Source of the DNA: Hippophae tibetana
Lineage: Eukaryota; Streptophyta; Magnoliopsida; Rosales; Elaeagnaceae
Length of the DNA: 64,000 bases
Direction: 5' to 3'
Assembly (NCBI GenBank): GCA_037013495.1
Contig: CM072801.1
Location: forward strand, 9,596,501-9,660,500
Positions 14,601-26,479 of the stretch are shown here, in pieces. The position numbers and the translations under genes are program-made. Each line of letters opens with the position of its first letter. Within the stretch, counting starts at the first letter, position 1. The notes beneath the pieces were generated by a model. That model did not search any database. It was given only the letters and a program-made list of their open reading frames with translations, and was not told the origin of the DNA.

Positions 14601-15437
14601 TTCTTACATGGCATAAGCAGTATCCAGAAACATATCAATACCAGGAGCTACTCCAAGCAAATTCAAACTTCAATACCAAAAACCGATTAACATAGCACAA
14701 AAACAGTGTACAAAGTCACATATAAACAATTTGCCCATAAACTAAATCCAATTAACCACCAAAAAACACCAATTATACTATATCTAAAACACCCAACGTT
14801 CAGTAAATTTCAAATTTGACATAAGAAGTACATACTTCACAATAGTATCATTGCACCTTGAATGTACCTTTGCTTTAGAAATGATCTTTACTGCAACTGT
14901 TTGATCTTTGAGTTCACCCTTTTTGCTTCTAGCCGAGCACGTATGACCAAAATGCCCTCTGCCCACCTCCTTCCCAAGCTCATACTTTGCCCCAAAATTT
15001 TTACTGTATCCAAAGCTCTTGTCTAGCGTCTGTTCCTGCTCTGCTCCTCGCTCTTCCGGTATCGGGCCCTCCTTGGGCTTCTGGCCGAATCGCTTAGCCA
15101 GCGAGGCTTTTATATGCTTTGCCGGAGACGGAGGGGCAAATCTCCGTTTGAAGAATCTACCAGGCGTCGACGCTCTCGCGGGAGATGGAGACACTCCAGC
15201 AGGTAAGGGGCTGGCTGCCACTCCGTGCGGGTAAGGACTTGGCCAGGGGCTCGGGTTCGATGACCGAGCCGGTGTGTTCTTAACACTAAATACTCCATTT
15301 CCTCCTCCGATCGTCGATGTCGCCGGGGACTGAGATCGACTACCGGAACCACCCGAGGTGGTGGTAATCGTCGTTGTAGCGGTGACGTTAAGCTCATTCT
15401 CTGCCGTTGGATTAGTTTTTCCGTAGCATTGGCCCAT
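8602..15437 (-). CDS. CRK3: CDPK-related kinase (CRK3-like), 11 exons
   Basis: Plant CDPK-related Ser/Thr kinase, expected at membranes. Exons on the minus strand: 15437-14868, 13273-13143, 12857-12816, 12725-12617, 12478-12400, 10540-10244, 10002-9893, 9363-9256, 9140-9078, 8999-8832, 8739-8602; all introns GT..AG and all phases join without a stop, giving 604 residues. The N-terminus MGQCYGK has Gly2 and Cys4 for myristoylation and palmitoylation, followed by a Ser/Pro-rich segment to about residue 130. Kinase marks: GRGHFG 159-164, ATP lysine 184, HRDLKPEN with catalytic Asp280, DFG 301-303, APE 325-327. The C-terminal third (about 440-600) carries degenerate EF-hand-like loops, as in CRKs, which bind calmodulin but are thought not to need calcium directly. 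MGQCYGK and the [15 protein letters not shown] segment match my memory of Arabidopsis CRK3 (about 595 residues). No damage is visible. Family certain; ortholog choice likely. Confidence 0.95.
10541..12399 (-). other. Intron 5 of the kinase gene (1.86 kb)
   Basis: The longest intron of the gene, splitting the Asp codon between RP and ERLN of the activation segment. It holds a 56-bp minisatellite (11751-11967). It may also hold an inserted miniature element at about 10617-11672, whose borders carry GGGCATGTTTGACC on the left and GGCCAAAC / GCCAAACACC motifs on the right. I find no clear target duplication for that insertion. Confidence 0.55.
11751..11967. repeat. 56-bp minisatellite, four units, in kinase intron 5
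   Basis: Four tandem copies at 11751-11806, 11807-11862, 11863-11911 and 11912-11967. Each contains CTCCACCAATAAGGGCATTC followed by an AATGAGTACATCAGTGTGAT block. The third unit is 7 bases shorter. Units differ at only a few positions, so the array is fairly recent. Confidence 0.92.
13274..14867 (-). other. Intron 1 of the kinase gene (1.59 kb)
   Basis: Starts GTACATTC after the AAG codon of the SKAK motif and ends CCTGCAG before ATGACAACAGCC. No gene, repeat array or transposon end is apparent inside it. Confidence 0.8.
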
Positions 15438-15800
15438 AGTAGAAGCCCTGCTCCGGCACTGTATTGGATCACGAGTCTTTTAGTCAAAGTCCACCATCTG
15501 ACGGCTCATAAACGATCTGAACTGTCACTCGGAGAGAGAAAGTAACGTGAATACAAAACGACACGGCAGCGAAGAAACAGAGATCTACGCCGAGAAAACG
15601 ATAAACAAAGAGAATTTCGGGGTCAGCTTGTGCGAGAAAGAGACTGAGACTGAGACGCATAGAAATAAAGCCTAGAGTTTGGGACGTATTAGCATGTGCT
15701 CAATCTCAACAAATTAATCGAATCTCCGGGTAGATATAAAAGCGTTGGATATGGGGAATCAGAAACGAAAGGTTATGATCATAGACCTTAAAAGAGTGAA
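15438..15800 (-). promoter_or_regulatory. 5' leader and proximal promoter of the kinase gene
   Basis: Reading leftward toward the start codon, this stretch contains CT-rich blocks typical of plant leaders (rc of 15640-15660 and of 15530-15545) and is markedly less AT-rich than the DNA to the right of 15800. A TTTTATATC stretch (rc of about 15733-15742) could be a weak TATA element. Transcription start cannot be fixed by eye. Confidence 0.45.
15480..15509 (-). other. Upstream open frame (9 codons) in the kinase leader
   Basis: A minus-strand ATG at 15509 opens a nine-residue frame (MSRQMVDFD) that closes at 15480, about 43 bases before the kinase ATG. If it lies within the transcript it could reduce or tune translation. 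It is seen directly in the sequence; the regulatory role is inference. Confidence 0.35.
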
Positions 15801-17778
15801 TCACGAAATAACAGTCGTCGTCTAGCATTTTCAAATTTATTAGTTTTTTTTTTAAATAATTTTAATTAAAAAATCGTATTTATTGTTGTAATATCGAAAT
15901 TATAACTATTTAAAATTAAACATTTATTAATATTATTATTTTATATACATATGATTAAATAAAAAATATAATTTTAATAATAAAATACACAATAATTTAT
16001 ATAATTGGATTAATTTTATTTATTTTTACTTTATATTTTTTTATTTTATTTAAAAATGTATTAAATTGTTAAAAAAATTAATATTACTTTTAATATTTTA
16101 AAGAATATATTAAATTAAAAATTAAGTTAATATTTAATTTTTTAAATTAAATATATTTTTAAATAAATATTTAAAAATAAGAAATGTGGTTAAATCATTA
16201 AAATTGCTACCAATTTATAATAAATGGTTATTAAATGAATAAACCTAAAATTTATACAAAATAATTATAATTATTAACATAATCATATGTGTTAATTTAT
16301 AGTATAATATTTTATTTTTTTAATTGAACGTTTTTCACTACTTAGATTTTAAAACCAAACCATCTTAAGAATATATATAAAATAATAATAATAATAATAA
16401 AAGATAAATTTATACTTATATTCATATTTTATATTAATTTATTATTTTTTAATTACATATATAATTTTTTATTTAAATTTTAAATCACTTACAAAAATGA
16501 AGAACTTAATAATTTTTAATTTTTTTACATGATAATATTTATTATTTTTTAAATATTATTTACAATATATATAATATTTAAATTCATACCCTCACACTAA
16601 TTACCATCGTCATATATTACTTATGTTATAAGATAATTTATACATTTGACAATTTTCTTAATGTCATATTTGATATTTTGTTATAATTTTATGTTTTATG
16701 GTGAACTTAAAATATATTGTATACAATAAAAATTATTATTTATATATTAAAATAATTAATTTATCAAAAAAATGTGAGTATAAATAGTATGGTTCATCTA
16801 ATTTATTTTATCTTAATTTTAAAATTTAAAATTGTATGGCTTTTTTATTTGATCTCATATAAAAAGGTAATATTTTTATTTTTAATATATAAAAAAAATT
16901 AAATATTAATTTTAATAATTTTTTAAATAAAATTAATTGAATTGATGAGAAAGTTACATCGAATAAATTAACATTATTTAAACAAAAATGTTGCATCATT
17001 AAATATCGTACAGATTATACGAATCAAAGCTATTTGCATTAAAAAATTCATTACTACTTACTTTAATTTTGTAACAACTATATTATTGGCAATGAAAATG
17101 TTTGTTGCAAAATTATTGTGTTATGCTCATCACCGATGACTCATTATAGATGAAATAGTTTTACCAACCGATATCCATACGTTAGTTTTTTTATTAAACA
17201 TATATTAAATCTTTCATTATTAATAATATATATTGTTATAATTATAATTTTTCTTTATTAATAATATTTATTTAAGATGAATACATTTTAGGAAAAGTTT
17301 TATTCTTATAAACACTAATTATAATTAAAACAAGTCAATTCGATACGAATATATTTATTTACACATTACATGTTATAAATTGAAGAATTATTTATTGATA
17401 TGTTATAATATGTATATTCTATGAAGGTTACATAGAATACCAAAATAGTCTTTTATTTATAATTTTACTTATTTTCGTTTTTATAAATTTATAATTTCAT
17501 ATATTTTAATCCTCAATCTTTTAAAATTAAATTAATAATTTTAATATAATTTAATAAAAAATTAAAAATTAAATTTTATTTTCATGAAAAGATTATAGAC
17601 TAAATATATTAAATTAGATTGAAACTGTTAAATTTTTAAATATTGAAGATCAGATATATTAAAAAAGAAAAAAAATTAAGAATTAAAATATATTTTAAGG
17701 TAAAAGAATGGCATAAATAATAATGAGAATAGTAATATTAAAAAAAATGAAATTGAATGAAAAAGTAATTATCATTAT
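15801..17778. other. AT-rich intergenic stretch, nothing readable
   Basis: Extremely AT-rich (mostly A/T homopolymers and TAAT runs), including a short ATA trinucleotide run near 16381-16400. No open frame with a family signature and no clear repeat borders. Confidence 0.6.
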
Positions 17779-18344
17779 TACGTTTGGTTTGAAGTTTTGT
17801 TTTAACATTTGAAATTAACTAGGTCTAATAGTATTGACCATAATACCCTTTTGAAACATGTGATATCTAATTTCATTTAGTTGAATGTAAATCTTTCTAA
17901 CATTACTAAAAAATAGATGAAAAATACTTCAGTTAAATTTTAAAAAAAAAATCAATTATTATTAATATAAAGAAATAAAAATAAAAACTGAAAATTACTT
18001 ATCTTAAATATACAGTTACCTTTAATAATATTTTCTCTATTCCTTTTCTTCGTAAGTTTCTCGTTAATGTTTTATTGCAATTATTTATGGTGTTAATGAT
18101 GATCTCTAATCATGGCAATAATATAGTTGAATATGTGACTCTAGTCTTCATGAGAGAGAGAATATGAATATTTAGCTTGATTCTTGGTTTAGGGTAAAAT
18201 AGAAACAAAAATATATGACTTAATTAAGGAGAACCGGAATTCTCTTTCCGTAGGGGGCGGGATGAATTGCAATTTTATATGCAGGTTGAAAAAAACTTTT
18301 GGTTCTTTTACATTTTAATGACCAAAATGTCCAACCAAACGTAA
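17779..18344. mobile_element. Candidate miniature inverted-repeat element (566 bp)
   Basis: The left end reads TTACGTTTGGTTTGAAG and the right end, on the opposite strand, TTACGTTTGGTTGGACA: an inverted terminal match of at least 12 bases enclosing 566 bp of noncoding DNA. GTTTGGTT-type ends are common in plant miniature DNA elements. The superfamily and the target duplication are not clear. Confidence 0.45.
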
Positions 18345-18544
18345 GAATTATATTTTATTCCTTTACATTGTACCATCCAAACATGATATTTTTCTTTTCA
18401 TTTTGTCTTTTGCTACTTTTCTGCATTTCTTTTTTTGTTTTTTCGGCCCTTATTGTATAGTTTTTATAATATGTACAAATATTTTGGCTTTTGATTTTGG
18501 TGATATGAGTTTTAAGTGTAAAAGTAATATGGAACAAGATTATT

Positions 18545-18998
18545 AAAGAGAGAACAATTTAATTTTTTTAGATTTTTATTAAAATAATATTTTTTTATCT
18601 CACGTGAAATTTTTATAAATCATTATAATGATTTTTCATTTATAAATAACTAATAACTAAGTCTTGTGTTTGTATAAATTATCTTAGAAAATAAACAATT
18701 TAATTATATTAAAGAAATTATCTTTTTCTTTTTTTTATCTTATTTCTAATTTTTAAAAATAGTTTTTCTTCTGTTTGGAAATTAAAATCCTCTTATCCGT
18801 AAGATAGATAAATATATCTAAACTAGTTTTATTCCAGAGTTACGAGAGTGATCGCGTAATGATAATAATAGATAACATAACTATACTTATTTTATTCTAG
18901 ATTTGCTAGAACGTTTGCATAGATAATAATTTTCTTGTATTTATTTTATAACACAAATAAAGTATTTTTTGTCAGGGAAGAGTGAATCTGATTAGTAT
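18545..18998 (+). repeat. Solo-LTR-like remnant (gypsy family of 48470-49445)
   Basis: This stretch matches by eye the LTR that follows the gypsy integrase fragment at about 49012-49445. Shared blocks include TCACGTG near the start, AAGTTAAAATCCTCTTAT-like sequence, and a closing segment ending in AATCTGATTAG. No gypsy coding sequence is next to it here, so it looks like a solo or isolated LTR. It is diverged and its exact ends are uncertain. Confidence 0.55.
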
Positions 18999-18999
18999 A

Positions 19000-20296
19000 A
19001 ATTTTGTTATTATATTTCTTATTTTTTAATTATTTTCATATTATTGGTACATTCGTATTTGTATTTATTTTTATATAAATAGTGTTAAGTGTATATAAAT
19101 TTATAATCATATTTATTATAATGTGTTACATAATAAAATAATTTTTAAAATAAATTAAAATATATATTTTTTAAATATTTTGTCACATGAGACTTTAATT
19201 AATATGTATCTTTAGCATTTATGTTTATATGATTTATGGTCTGTTATAATTATAATTATTTAAAAATAAACAAATTCTTTATATTTCTTACATTGTTATG
19301 GAAAATAACATATCATAATTATTTTATCAATATGTTTATAAATGTGTGAATTTATATCAATTCAATTCTTTATTTTAGTTGTTAACATGTAGCCAATTTA
19401 GTATTCATCTTTTTAATTTGTAACTTGTTGAAAGTAAACTTCTACTCTGTGCTGCGAGCCCATTATAGGTTGGTTGGAGTAGTAAGGAATTGATTGCGTT
19501 GTAGAGGATTTCAGATATTCGTAGCTGACGAACGAGAACGACAATATCCAAACTTGCAAAGCCCTGGTCTGAAAGGTTCGAATGAGTTGGGAATAGGATT
19601 GTAAATTTGTTTTTATGAGGGAGCAAATGCTGAAATTATCTGGAGATAAAATACAGTAACAATAAAATAAAGAATAAAAATAAAGGATAGAGATGTATTT
19701 TATAATATAATGTGTTAAAATAAAATAGATTGTATTAATTAAAATTATATATTATATATTATATATTAATAAATATATAAATATTTAATTTTTAATAGAT
19801 TTAATTATATTTGAATTCAAATCAATCATGTAATTAATATATTATATATTTTATCTTAAATTTATATTTTTATTCTATTAAAATATAAAAAAAGTTATAA
19901 AAAAATTAAATAATTTATTTAAATTTAAAAAGTTTAAAATCTTATAATTATTTTATAATTTATTAGTATTATTTTAAACTATTTTGTAACGAGATTTTAT
20001 CAATGATTTTTGATATAAACTAATTATGTATTTTTTGTTACATATATATATATATATATATATTTCACATAAATATTATTTCTAAAATAAAATAAAAATT
20101 TATTACAAAATACTAAAAAATAAAAAATAATATATAAAATATTACTTGAATTACCGTTCATTATTTTAGGGTCTTCATTTTTTATTGAAAAATCTCTGAT
20201 ATATTCCTATAATAATTTTAATCGCTGCAATGATTTTAAGTGAGATGAGAAATAGATTATGAATGATGGACGAAAAACGATAAAAGTATCCCTAAT
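19000..20296. other. AT-rich intergenic stretch with a small complex patch
   Basis: Mostly AT-rich, with a TATATATA run near 20041-20064. A patch of ordinary base composition at about 19400-19640 allows a 73-codon minus-strand frame, but I recognise no protein family in it and it may be an exon remnant or chance. Confidence 0.45.
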
Positions 20297-20297
20297 C

Positions 20298-20530
20298 TCA
20301 CCCATGCGGGTTAGAAGAATAAGTGTTTTTTTTTTTTTTTTTAATAAAAAGGAATTCACCTTCCAATTGCCCAGCTAAGGCGGCACCCGTTACCCAGTCC
20401 GTGAGTTTCTCAACTGCAGTAATGGTGTGTCTAACCTTTGAAAGTGCTTTGTCTATTGAGCAGCTCAATCTGCAATTTGAGTACCAGGCCAACGGTATTC
20501 ATCAAATACCAGTGTGTTTCCATAAAAAAA
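20298..20530 (-). other. Possible retroposed fragment with A-tail
   Basis: Read on the minus strand, a block of balanced composition (about 20520-20360) with a 60-codon open frame leads into TTTTTATT and then a run of about 18 A. A coding-like block ending in an A-tail suggests a processed retrocopy or the 3' end of a retroposon. I do not recognise the predicted peptide (contains the segment KVRHTITAVEKLTDWVTG). Confidence 0.3.
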
Positions 20531-20774
20531 TCAACAAAAATTATAGATTTAATAGCATAATATAATTTCATTCATAAATAAATTTGATTTTAACTTTTTT
20601 TCTACACGTTTCATATACATTTTCTCATGTTTAAAATCGATGCACAAATATTTTTAATATAACATAAAAAAATATATGATTTTTTAGAGAAAGTTAAAAT
20701 AAAATCATATAAATAACTAAGTCATATAAAAAATGTAATATTTAATAATTGAATTTTATAATTCATTTGTTGTT

Positions 20775-21320
20775 GCAAGTGATATCAATAATTAATCAAT
20801 TTTATTTTATATAAATTTATTTACATTTATATATTTTTTATTATTATAATGAGTTAAAATTATTTATTGAAAAAATATTGATATTTTATATTTTTAGAAT
20901 TTATTTTAGATTTTTATGGATTTTTATTTAACATATGGATGAATTTAGCTGATTAGTGGGTGCACTTAGGAATAAAGGCCCAAGGATCGTTTCACAATCT
21001 CCCAACATGTTCAGTCTCCCAAATAAGGAGTAATTTTGTGGCCTCTTCTACCCTTCCATATGACCTATCGTATGGTCATAGATACCTCGCCAGCCACAAC
21101 GTGTATGTACAATCACTCTTACTTACAACGTGTGGCATGTATCATCATAAATATCTGAGCAGCATAATTTTTGCACAAAATGTCCCCTTTTTATGCTTAT
21201 TTTGTATATTGTCAATCTAGGTATAATTTTAAAACAGATTAATTTTTTTATATAAATACAAAATAACGCCTCATATAATACAAGAAGTATGAGAATTATA
21301 CAAAAATTATAAAATTAATA
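20775..21320 (+). repeat. Unnamed dispersed repeat, copy A (partial)
   Basis: Matches the 3' half of copy B (21740-23065) in the same orientation. Shared blocks include CTCCCAAAT, TCGTATGGTCATA, GCCAGCCACAA and ATCATAAATATCT(G/A)AGCA, followed by an ATATAAATACAAAATAAC stretch. Noncoding. The GC-rich core of about 250 bases stands out from its AT-rich flanks. Confidence 0.65.
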
Positions 21321-21739
21321 TATGTGTTTAGATTTAATAACATATTCTCTTTTTATGTTCTTACATTGATGATGAAATTAGCTAAACAACGTTAAGTAAA
21401 AAAAGATAATGCATATTAATAGAGTTTTGACTTTGTTATTAAGTAAATGTAACTTTATAATAATTTTTCTCAAAAGTTATATGCACAATACTTAAATTGG
21501 AGATAGAAGAATTTATATGTACAAACTTGTGAAAAATATTGTGAAAACATTTTAATGAATAATAATAGATTTTTAAAGCTTTTCTTCGATTTATCAAGTC
21601 AAATGCTAAATGTATTTCTTGAAAAATGATTAAGTTAATATGATTAATTTCTTTGGCTAATTGCGTTGTTCTTTCAAAAATGACCATTTTAAAGAACCAA
21701 TTTGAGCATACGTGAATAAATTATTTGTACCTACTCATT

Positions 21740-23065
21740 ATCATTTGAATTAAATATATTGGTCATACTTAATAGTTCATAAAAAGTAGACTTGCATAAA
21801 AAAGAATAGATTCTATAAAAATAATATAATAAGATTTAAGAGCAATAATTGTATTATAATTGATTAAATGTTCAATATACAGAAAACATGTCTACTACAT
21901 TATGTTTCAAATAAATAAAGAAAAGAAGCCAATAATAATATTTGGGTCCAAAATAAAAAAAATGGTAATAATTTACTGACATAATTGATCTTATGATAGT
22001 ATTATTTATGATTCTATTTATTTTACTTCATGGACTCATAAAATTTTGTTTCTCTATTTTTCTTTTATTTGATTAAACCAATAAATATAACTGCATATTA
22101 GAACCAAACGAAAGACCTTTTAATTTTAAGGAATACTTTTGATAAGTGAAAATGGAATTTTAAAGAAAAACCTATATTATATAATTCAACTCTAACAAAA
22201 ATAGTGATATTTTACACAGAGTAATAACGTTTTAACTTGTTTATGTTAAAGGATTTGACTATTATTAATTGATACTACATTAAACACATTTGAGCATGAT
22301 TATTATACAGTAAATATAATAGAGAGATGACTATAGTCTATATATAACATTTATTAGAATTTAAAATCTTAATATTATTAATCCTTTGAGATAAAATGCT
22401 AGAAAATTTATTCTCTTAATTATTAGTGTTAACTTTGCTCGAAAACTAATAAAGAGTAAGTATAAGAGAGTTTGATAAGTGATATTTTATACAAATATTT
22501 TTACATTTTTATATATATACATATATTATAATGAACTAAAATTATTTATTATATATTTATTAAAACAATATTAATTTTTTAAATTCTTTGAGATTTTTTG
22601 GGATTTTTTATGATTTTTGTTTCACATGTAAATGTACTTAGAAATATATGTTGATGTACTTAGCACAAATAGGTGTACTCAGTTGATCAATGGATGCCCT
22701 TAGAAAAAAATCCCAAAACAATGTCATTTCGTAGCCTCCCAATACGTCCAATGCCTCCCAAATGAAGAGTCGTTTTGCAGCCCTTTTTACCTCTCCATAC
22801 AACCGTCGTATGGTCATATATGCCTTGCCAGCCACAATATGCTTGTATAGTCACATCCTAATTCTTACCACGACATGTGCCACCATAAATATCTAAGCAA
22901 CACAATTTTAGTGGGAAATGTTCCTTTTTTACGTGCATTTTGCGTACCATTAATTCAAATACAACTTTAAAATATATCAATTTTTTTTAATATAAATACA
23001 AAATAACATCTCATAAAATATAATAAGTATGAAAATTGCATAAATTAAGAGAAAAATAAAAAAAA
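21740..23065 (+). repeat. Unnamed dispersed repeat, copy B (longest)
   Basis: About 1.3 kb that matches copy A over its last 600 bases and copy C (61195-62430, opposite strand) over nearly its whole length. Landmarks shared with C include CTTATGATAGTATTATTTAT, AACATTTATTAGAATTTAAA, a TTGATAAGTGATATTTT block and a GTCGTTTTGCA-containing GC-rich core. I see no coding domain, LTR, tRNA-like head or inverted termini, so the class is unknown. Confidence 0.65.
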
Positions 23066-23520
23066 ATACAAAAATTATAAAAAATAATATTGAGGCAATA
23101 ATTGAGAAGAAGATTTGAGAAGCAATTGAAGTAATCAAATTCAAGAACAAAAATCCTAAAACTTCTTCCCTTTTATTTTATAGTTTTTATTTTATAGTTT
23201 TATTAATTTATTATTTACTATGAATAACTAATTTTATATTTGATTGTGAATGATTTAAAAACCTTAAATATGGATTGCAATATTTAATAAGATATGTAAT
23301 ATTCTATTCAACTATTATTTTTGATTATGTATTAATTTTTAATTTAATTATAGCATGAATTTATTTGATTATTTAAGTGTACAATTAAATAATTAAATTA
23401 ATTCATTCTTAATCAATTTAATTAATTAGGTACATAATTACTTAATCAATTGAAATAATTAGTGATAAATTGTTTGCAATGATAATTAATACTTGAGATA
23501 ATTAAACAAAGTTTTTGTTT

Positions 23521-23830
23521 TAACCTTGATCCAATTTACTTATTTAAAATTTAATGCTTTTGATATATTAAATTTAGAGAACTTATTCTAGGTTATCTAA
23601 TAAAAAGAATTTAGATTAATAGCTTGTTTAATTCAATAAATCTGTATGAAAATGTGAAGATCTTTACGTTTATTTTAACTTTGATCCAATTTACTTCTTT
23701 AAAATTTGATGCTTTTGATATATTAAATTTAGAGAACTTATTCTAAGTTATCTAATAAAAGGAGTCTAGATTATGAGTTTGTTTAATTCAATAAATCTGT
23801 AAGAAAATGTGAAGATTTTTACATTTGTAA
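23521..23830. repeat. 155-bp tandem duplication
   Basis: Two head-to-tail copies at 23521-23675 and 23676-23830. They share long identical stretches such as GATCCAATTTACT and ATGCTTTTGATATATTAAAT, followed by TTAGAGAACTTATTCTA. Noncoding and about 90 percent alike by eye. Confidence 0.85.
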
Positions 23831-24310
23831 ATTTCTCTAAGTTAGTATAATCAAATAATAGAATAATATGATATGATTTTTTTTTATTTGTATTACATGC
23901 TAGTGTTGAAAAATGATCCTATAATCGTTCTCTTATTTAAATCCTTATCATAATCTTTATATTTTATTTTTATTAATTTTTAATTGTTAGATTTAATTTT
24001 CAGTTGATATAACCAATACCCTTATTTTCAATAAATAAGAATTAGTTTTTAAAATCTTAAGTGAAAACCACCATTACTTACTTTATACTAATTTATAACA
24101 TCTTAAATAATTTAAATTAACTGTTCATCTTAACAACATCAATAATCATCAAGCATTTTAAATGTAAGAAAAAACTCTTTTTTATTAAAATTATATTTTA
24201 TTAATGACATATATAATAACATAAAATCAAACATGTGAATTGGATCTTAATTTTATATGACTTGTATCCAGATACATCACTCATATCTCATGCATGTGCG
24301 TTAAGTTGTT

Positions 24311-24873
24311 TAGGGATGAATAAATAATTTGATCAATTCATTTAAATTAAATTTTTTGATTTGATCCGTTGAATTGATAAATTTTATAGTCAGATCGGAT
24401 TCAGATTAAAAATTACACAATTCATTCGGATATGGATTGATAGATTTTATAATATGGTGTATTCGGTACAGATCAAATTACTATTAAATTATAAATAAAT
24501 ACATATTTTATTTTATAATGTGTTATATTTAAATAATATGTATATCATAACTATATTATATTATTATTTTAGCTTAGAAATAAATATAAATATTTATAAT
24601 AATTTAATAATTGTATAGACATACTTCTTATTCTTGTGATTTTTTTAGGTGAGTATAATTAATAATATTTGTTATAAAAATATCAATTTGAAATTTAAAT
24701 TTGTATATGTTATATTTTATATATGAAAATAACTCATAAATAAATTTTAATTATTCAAATTTGTTCAGATGAATTATATTATTTGATCAGATTCGAATTA
24801 AAAATCTTTAAATCTATTTATATCAGATTCGGATTGATCTAAAACAAATAATATCGATCTGCTTTTTTCCCTA
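24311..24873 (+). mobile_element. hAT-like miniature element, 563 bp, with target duplication
   Basis: Begins TAGGGATGAATAAATAAT and ends ..GCTTTTTTCCCTA, so the termini carry a short TAGGGA inverted match. It is flanked by AAGTTGTT (24303-24310) and GAGTTGTT (24874-24881), seven of eight bases alike, the size expected for hAT insertion. No coding capacity. A second, partial copy lies at 4764-5350. Confidence 0.6.
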
Positions 24874-24881
24874 GAGTTGTT

Positions 24882-26479
24882 ATCAAATGTGATAATTTTT
24901 TAGAATAAATTTTAAACATAAAATTAATTTAAATAATTTTAAAATTTGAGAATGATATAATGTAACTTAAAAAAATGCTTCTAAAATGATACTTTGCAAC
25001 ATAGAATAATATTGATTGAATAAAATAGTTTGAAAAATACTTTTTTGCCATTTTCATTATTCGTACGAAGAAGAAGAAAATACTGAACAATGCCACCCCT
25101 TATAAAGAAACAAAAAAATTCTGTATATTGCAAAAAAATATTCACTAAAATATAGTATATAAATATGCCTTTTCATATTAAATAAATTGATGAATAAGCT
25201 TCAGAATTCCTACCGAAGACAAATTTGCATTTTTAATTATTTTTCTACTCTTACACATACAATCAACGCGGGATTGTGATTTTTGTTTTAACGAAAGTCA
25301 ATACGTTTTATTTATCTTGATTTCTTTCATTTAAAAAAAATGATTTATCTACTTCATCGTATATTTTATTTTTGATTACTAGTTTCTGGTGCTCATATTA
25401 ATAATAGAGAGGATTGTTTTTTTTTGAAAGAAGAGCAATTTTATTGGACAGACAATCTTACTCTATCTTAATCCAAATTACACCAAAAACTTGATTTTTT
25501 AAAATAAAAAGTATAAATTTTATATACTTTAAAAATAATTTATTAATTCATGAATCACTTATATAAAATATTAAGTCTACTTTCAAGTTAATCTAAATAC
25601 GAATCATTTGATTTTTAAATAATTCAACAAATTCTTAAAAACTAAAATAAAAACCTAAACATCATATTATTGATTTGAGATCTAAACTAATAACAAAAAA
25701 ATAAAGATAAATTTAATTAATATTTAAACAATTATATATTTATTATATATTAAATAATTTAAGTGATATATTAGGTAGTTAATTATGCTTTAGATTATTA
25801 AAAATATAAATTATGATTACTCGTTCTATCTTTTTGTATGAAAATATACTAAGGTAATTATAAATCTCGTTATTAATAATAAATCAATTAATATCTTTAG
25901 GTAAGATTTATTAAATTATGTTTCTTTTCTAAGAAATCATTTAATTTATCTTCGTAGTAGGACTTATAATTTAAACTTTCATAAAGGTATCTAAGTTAGG
26001 GTTAGGATTTAAGTATCCGAAAACTAACTTTCAAATTTTAAAATTATTACAAAGAATATACCATTAATATATTTTTGAATAATAATCCTTATAAAAAATC
26101 TTTGAAATAGAGTTATGTAAATCAGATTCAAAATATTTCATCTAATATCTAAGAATTTACTTTAAATCATATTAAAATAATTAAATCTTAGATCTAATTT
26201 TCTTGTTTATTATGAACAATATTTTGTCAATATATTTTTCTTTTATAATTTTCATTTTAATTTTGATGAAGAAATAAAACTTAATTCATTTTATAAAAAT
26301 ATTTAATCTACTTTAATATTTCACAAGCATAATAAGTTTTTTAATATCCCATGTTATTTATAACTAGACATGCATATTTTAATAAATGATCAATAAATTA
26401 AACATAACATGTAAAACAACACATAATGATAATCTAAAAAGAATTTTCGTACTATTTTATTAAATTGAAACTAAAATTA
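24882..26479. other. AT-rich intergenic stretch, nothing readable
   Basis: No convincing gene, RNA or repeat border. Short frames only. Confidence 0.55.

Noticed and set aside
15110-15487. 125-codon minus-strand frame overlapping the kinase first exon
   Set aside because: It is an out-of-frame shadow of exon 1, with Arg/Pro/Leu-rich composition and no family signature; the MGQCYGK frame joins cleanly to ten more exons.
22638-22835. 65-codon minus-strand frame inside repeat copy B
   Set aside because: The frame is not kept in copies A and C, so it is not likely coding.
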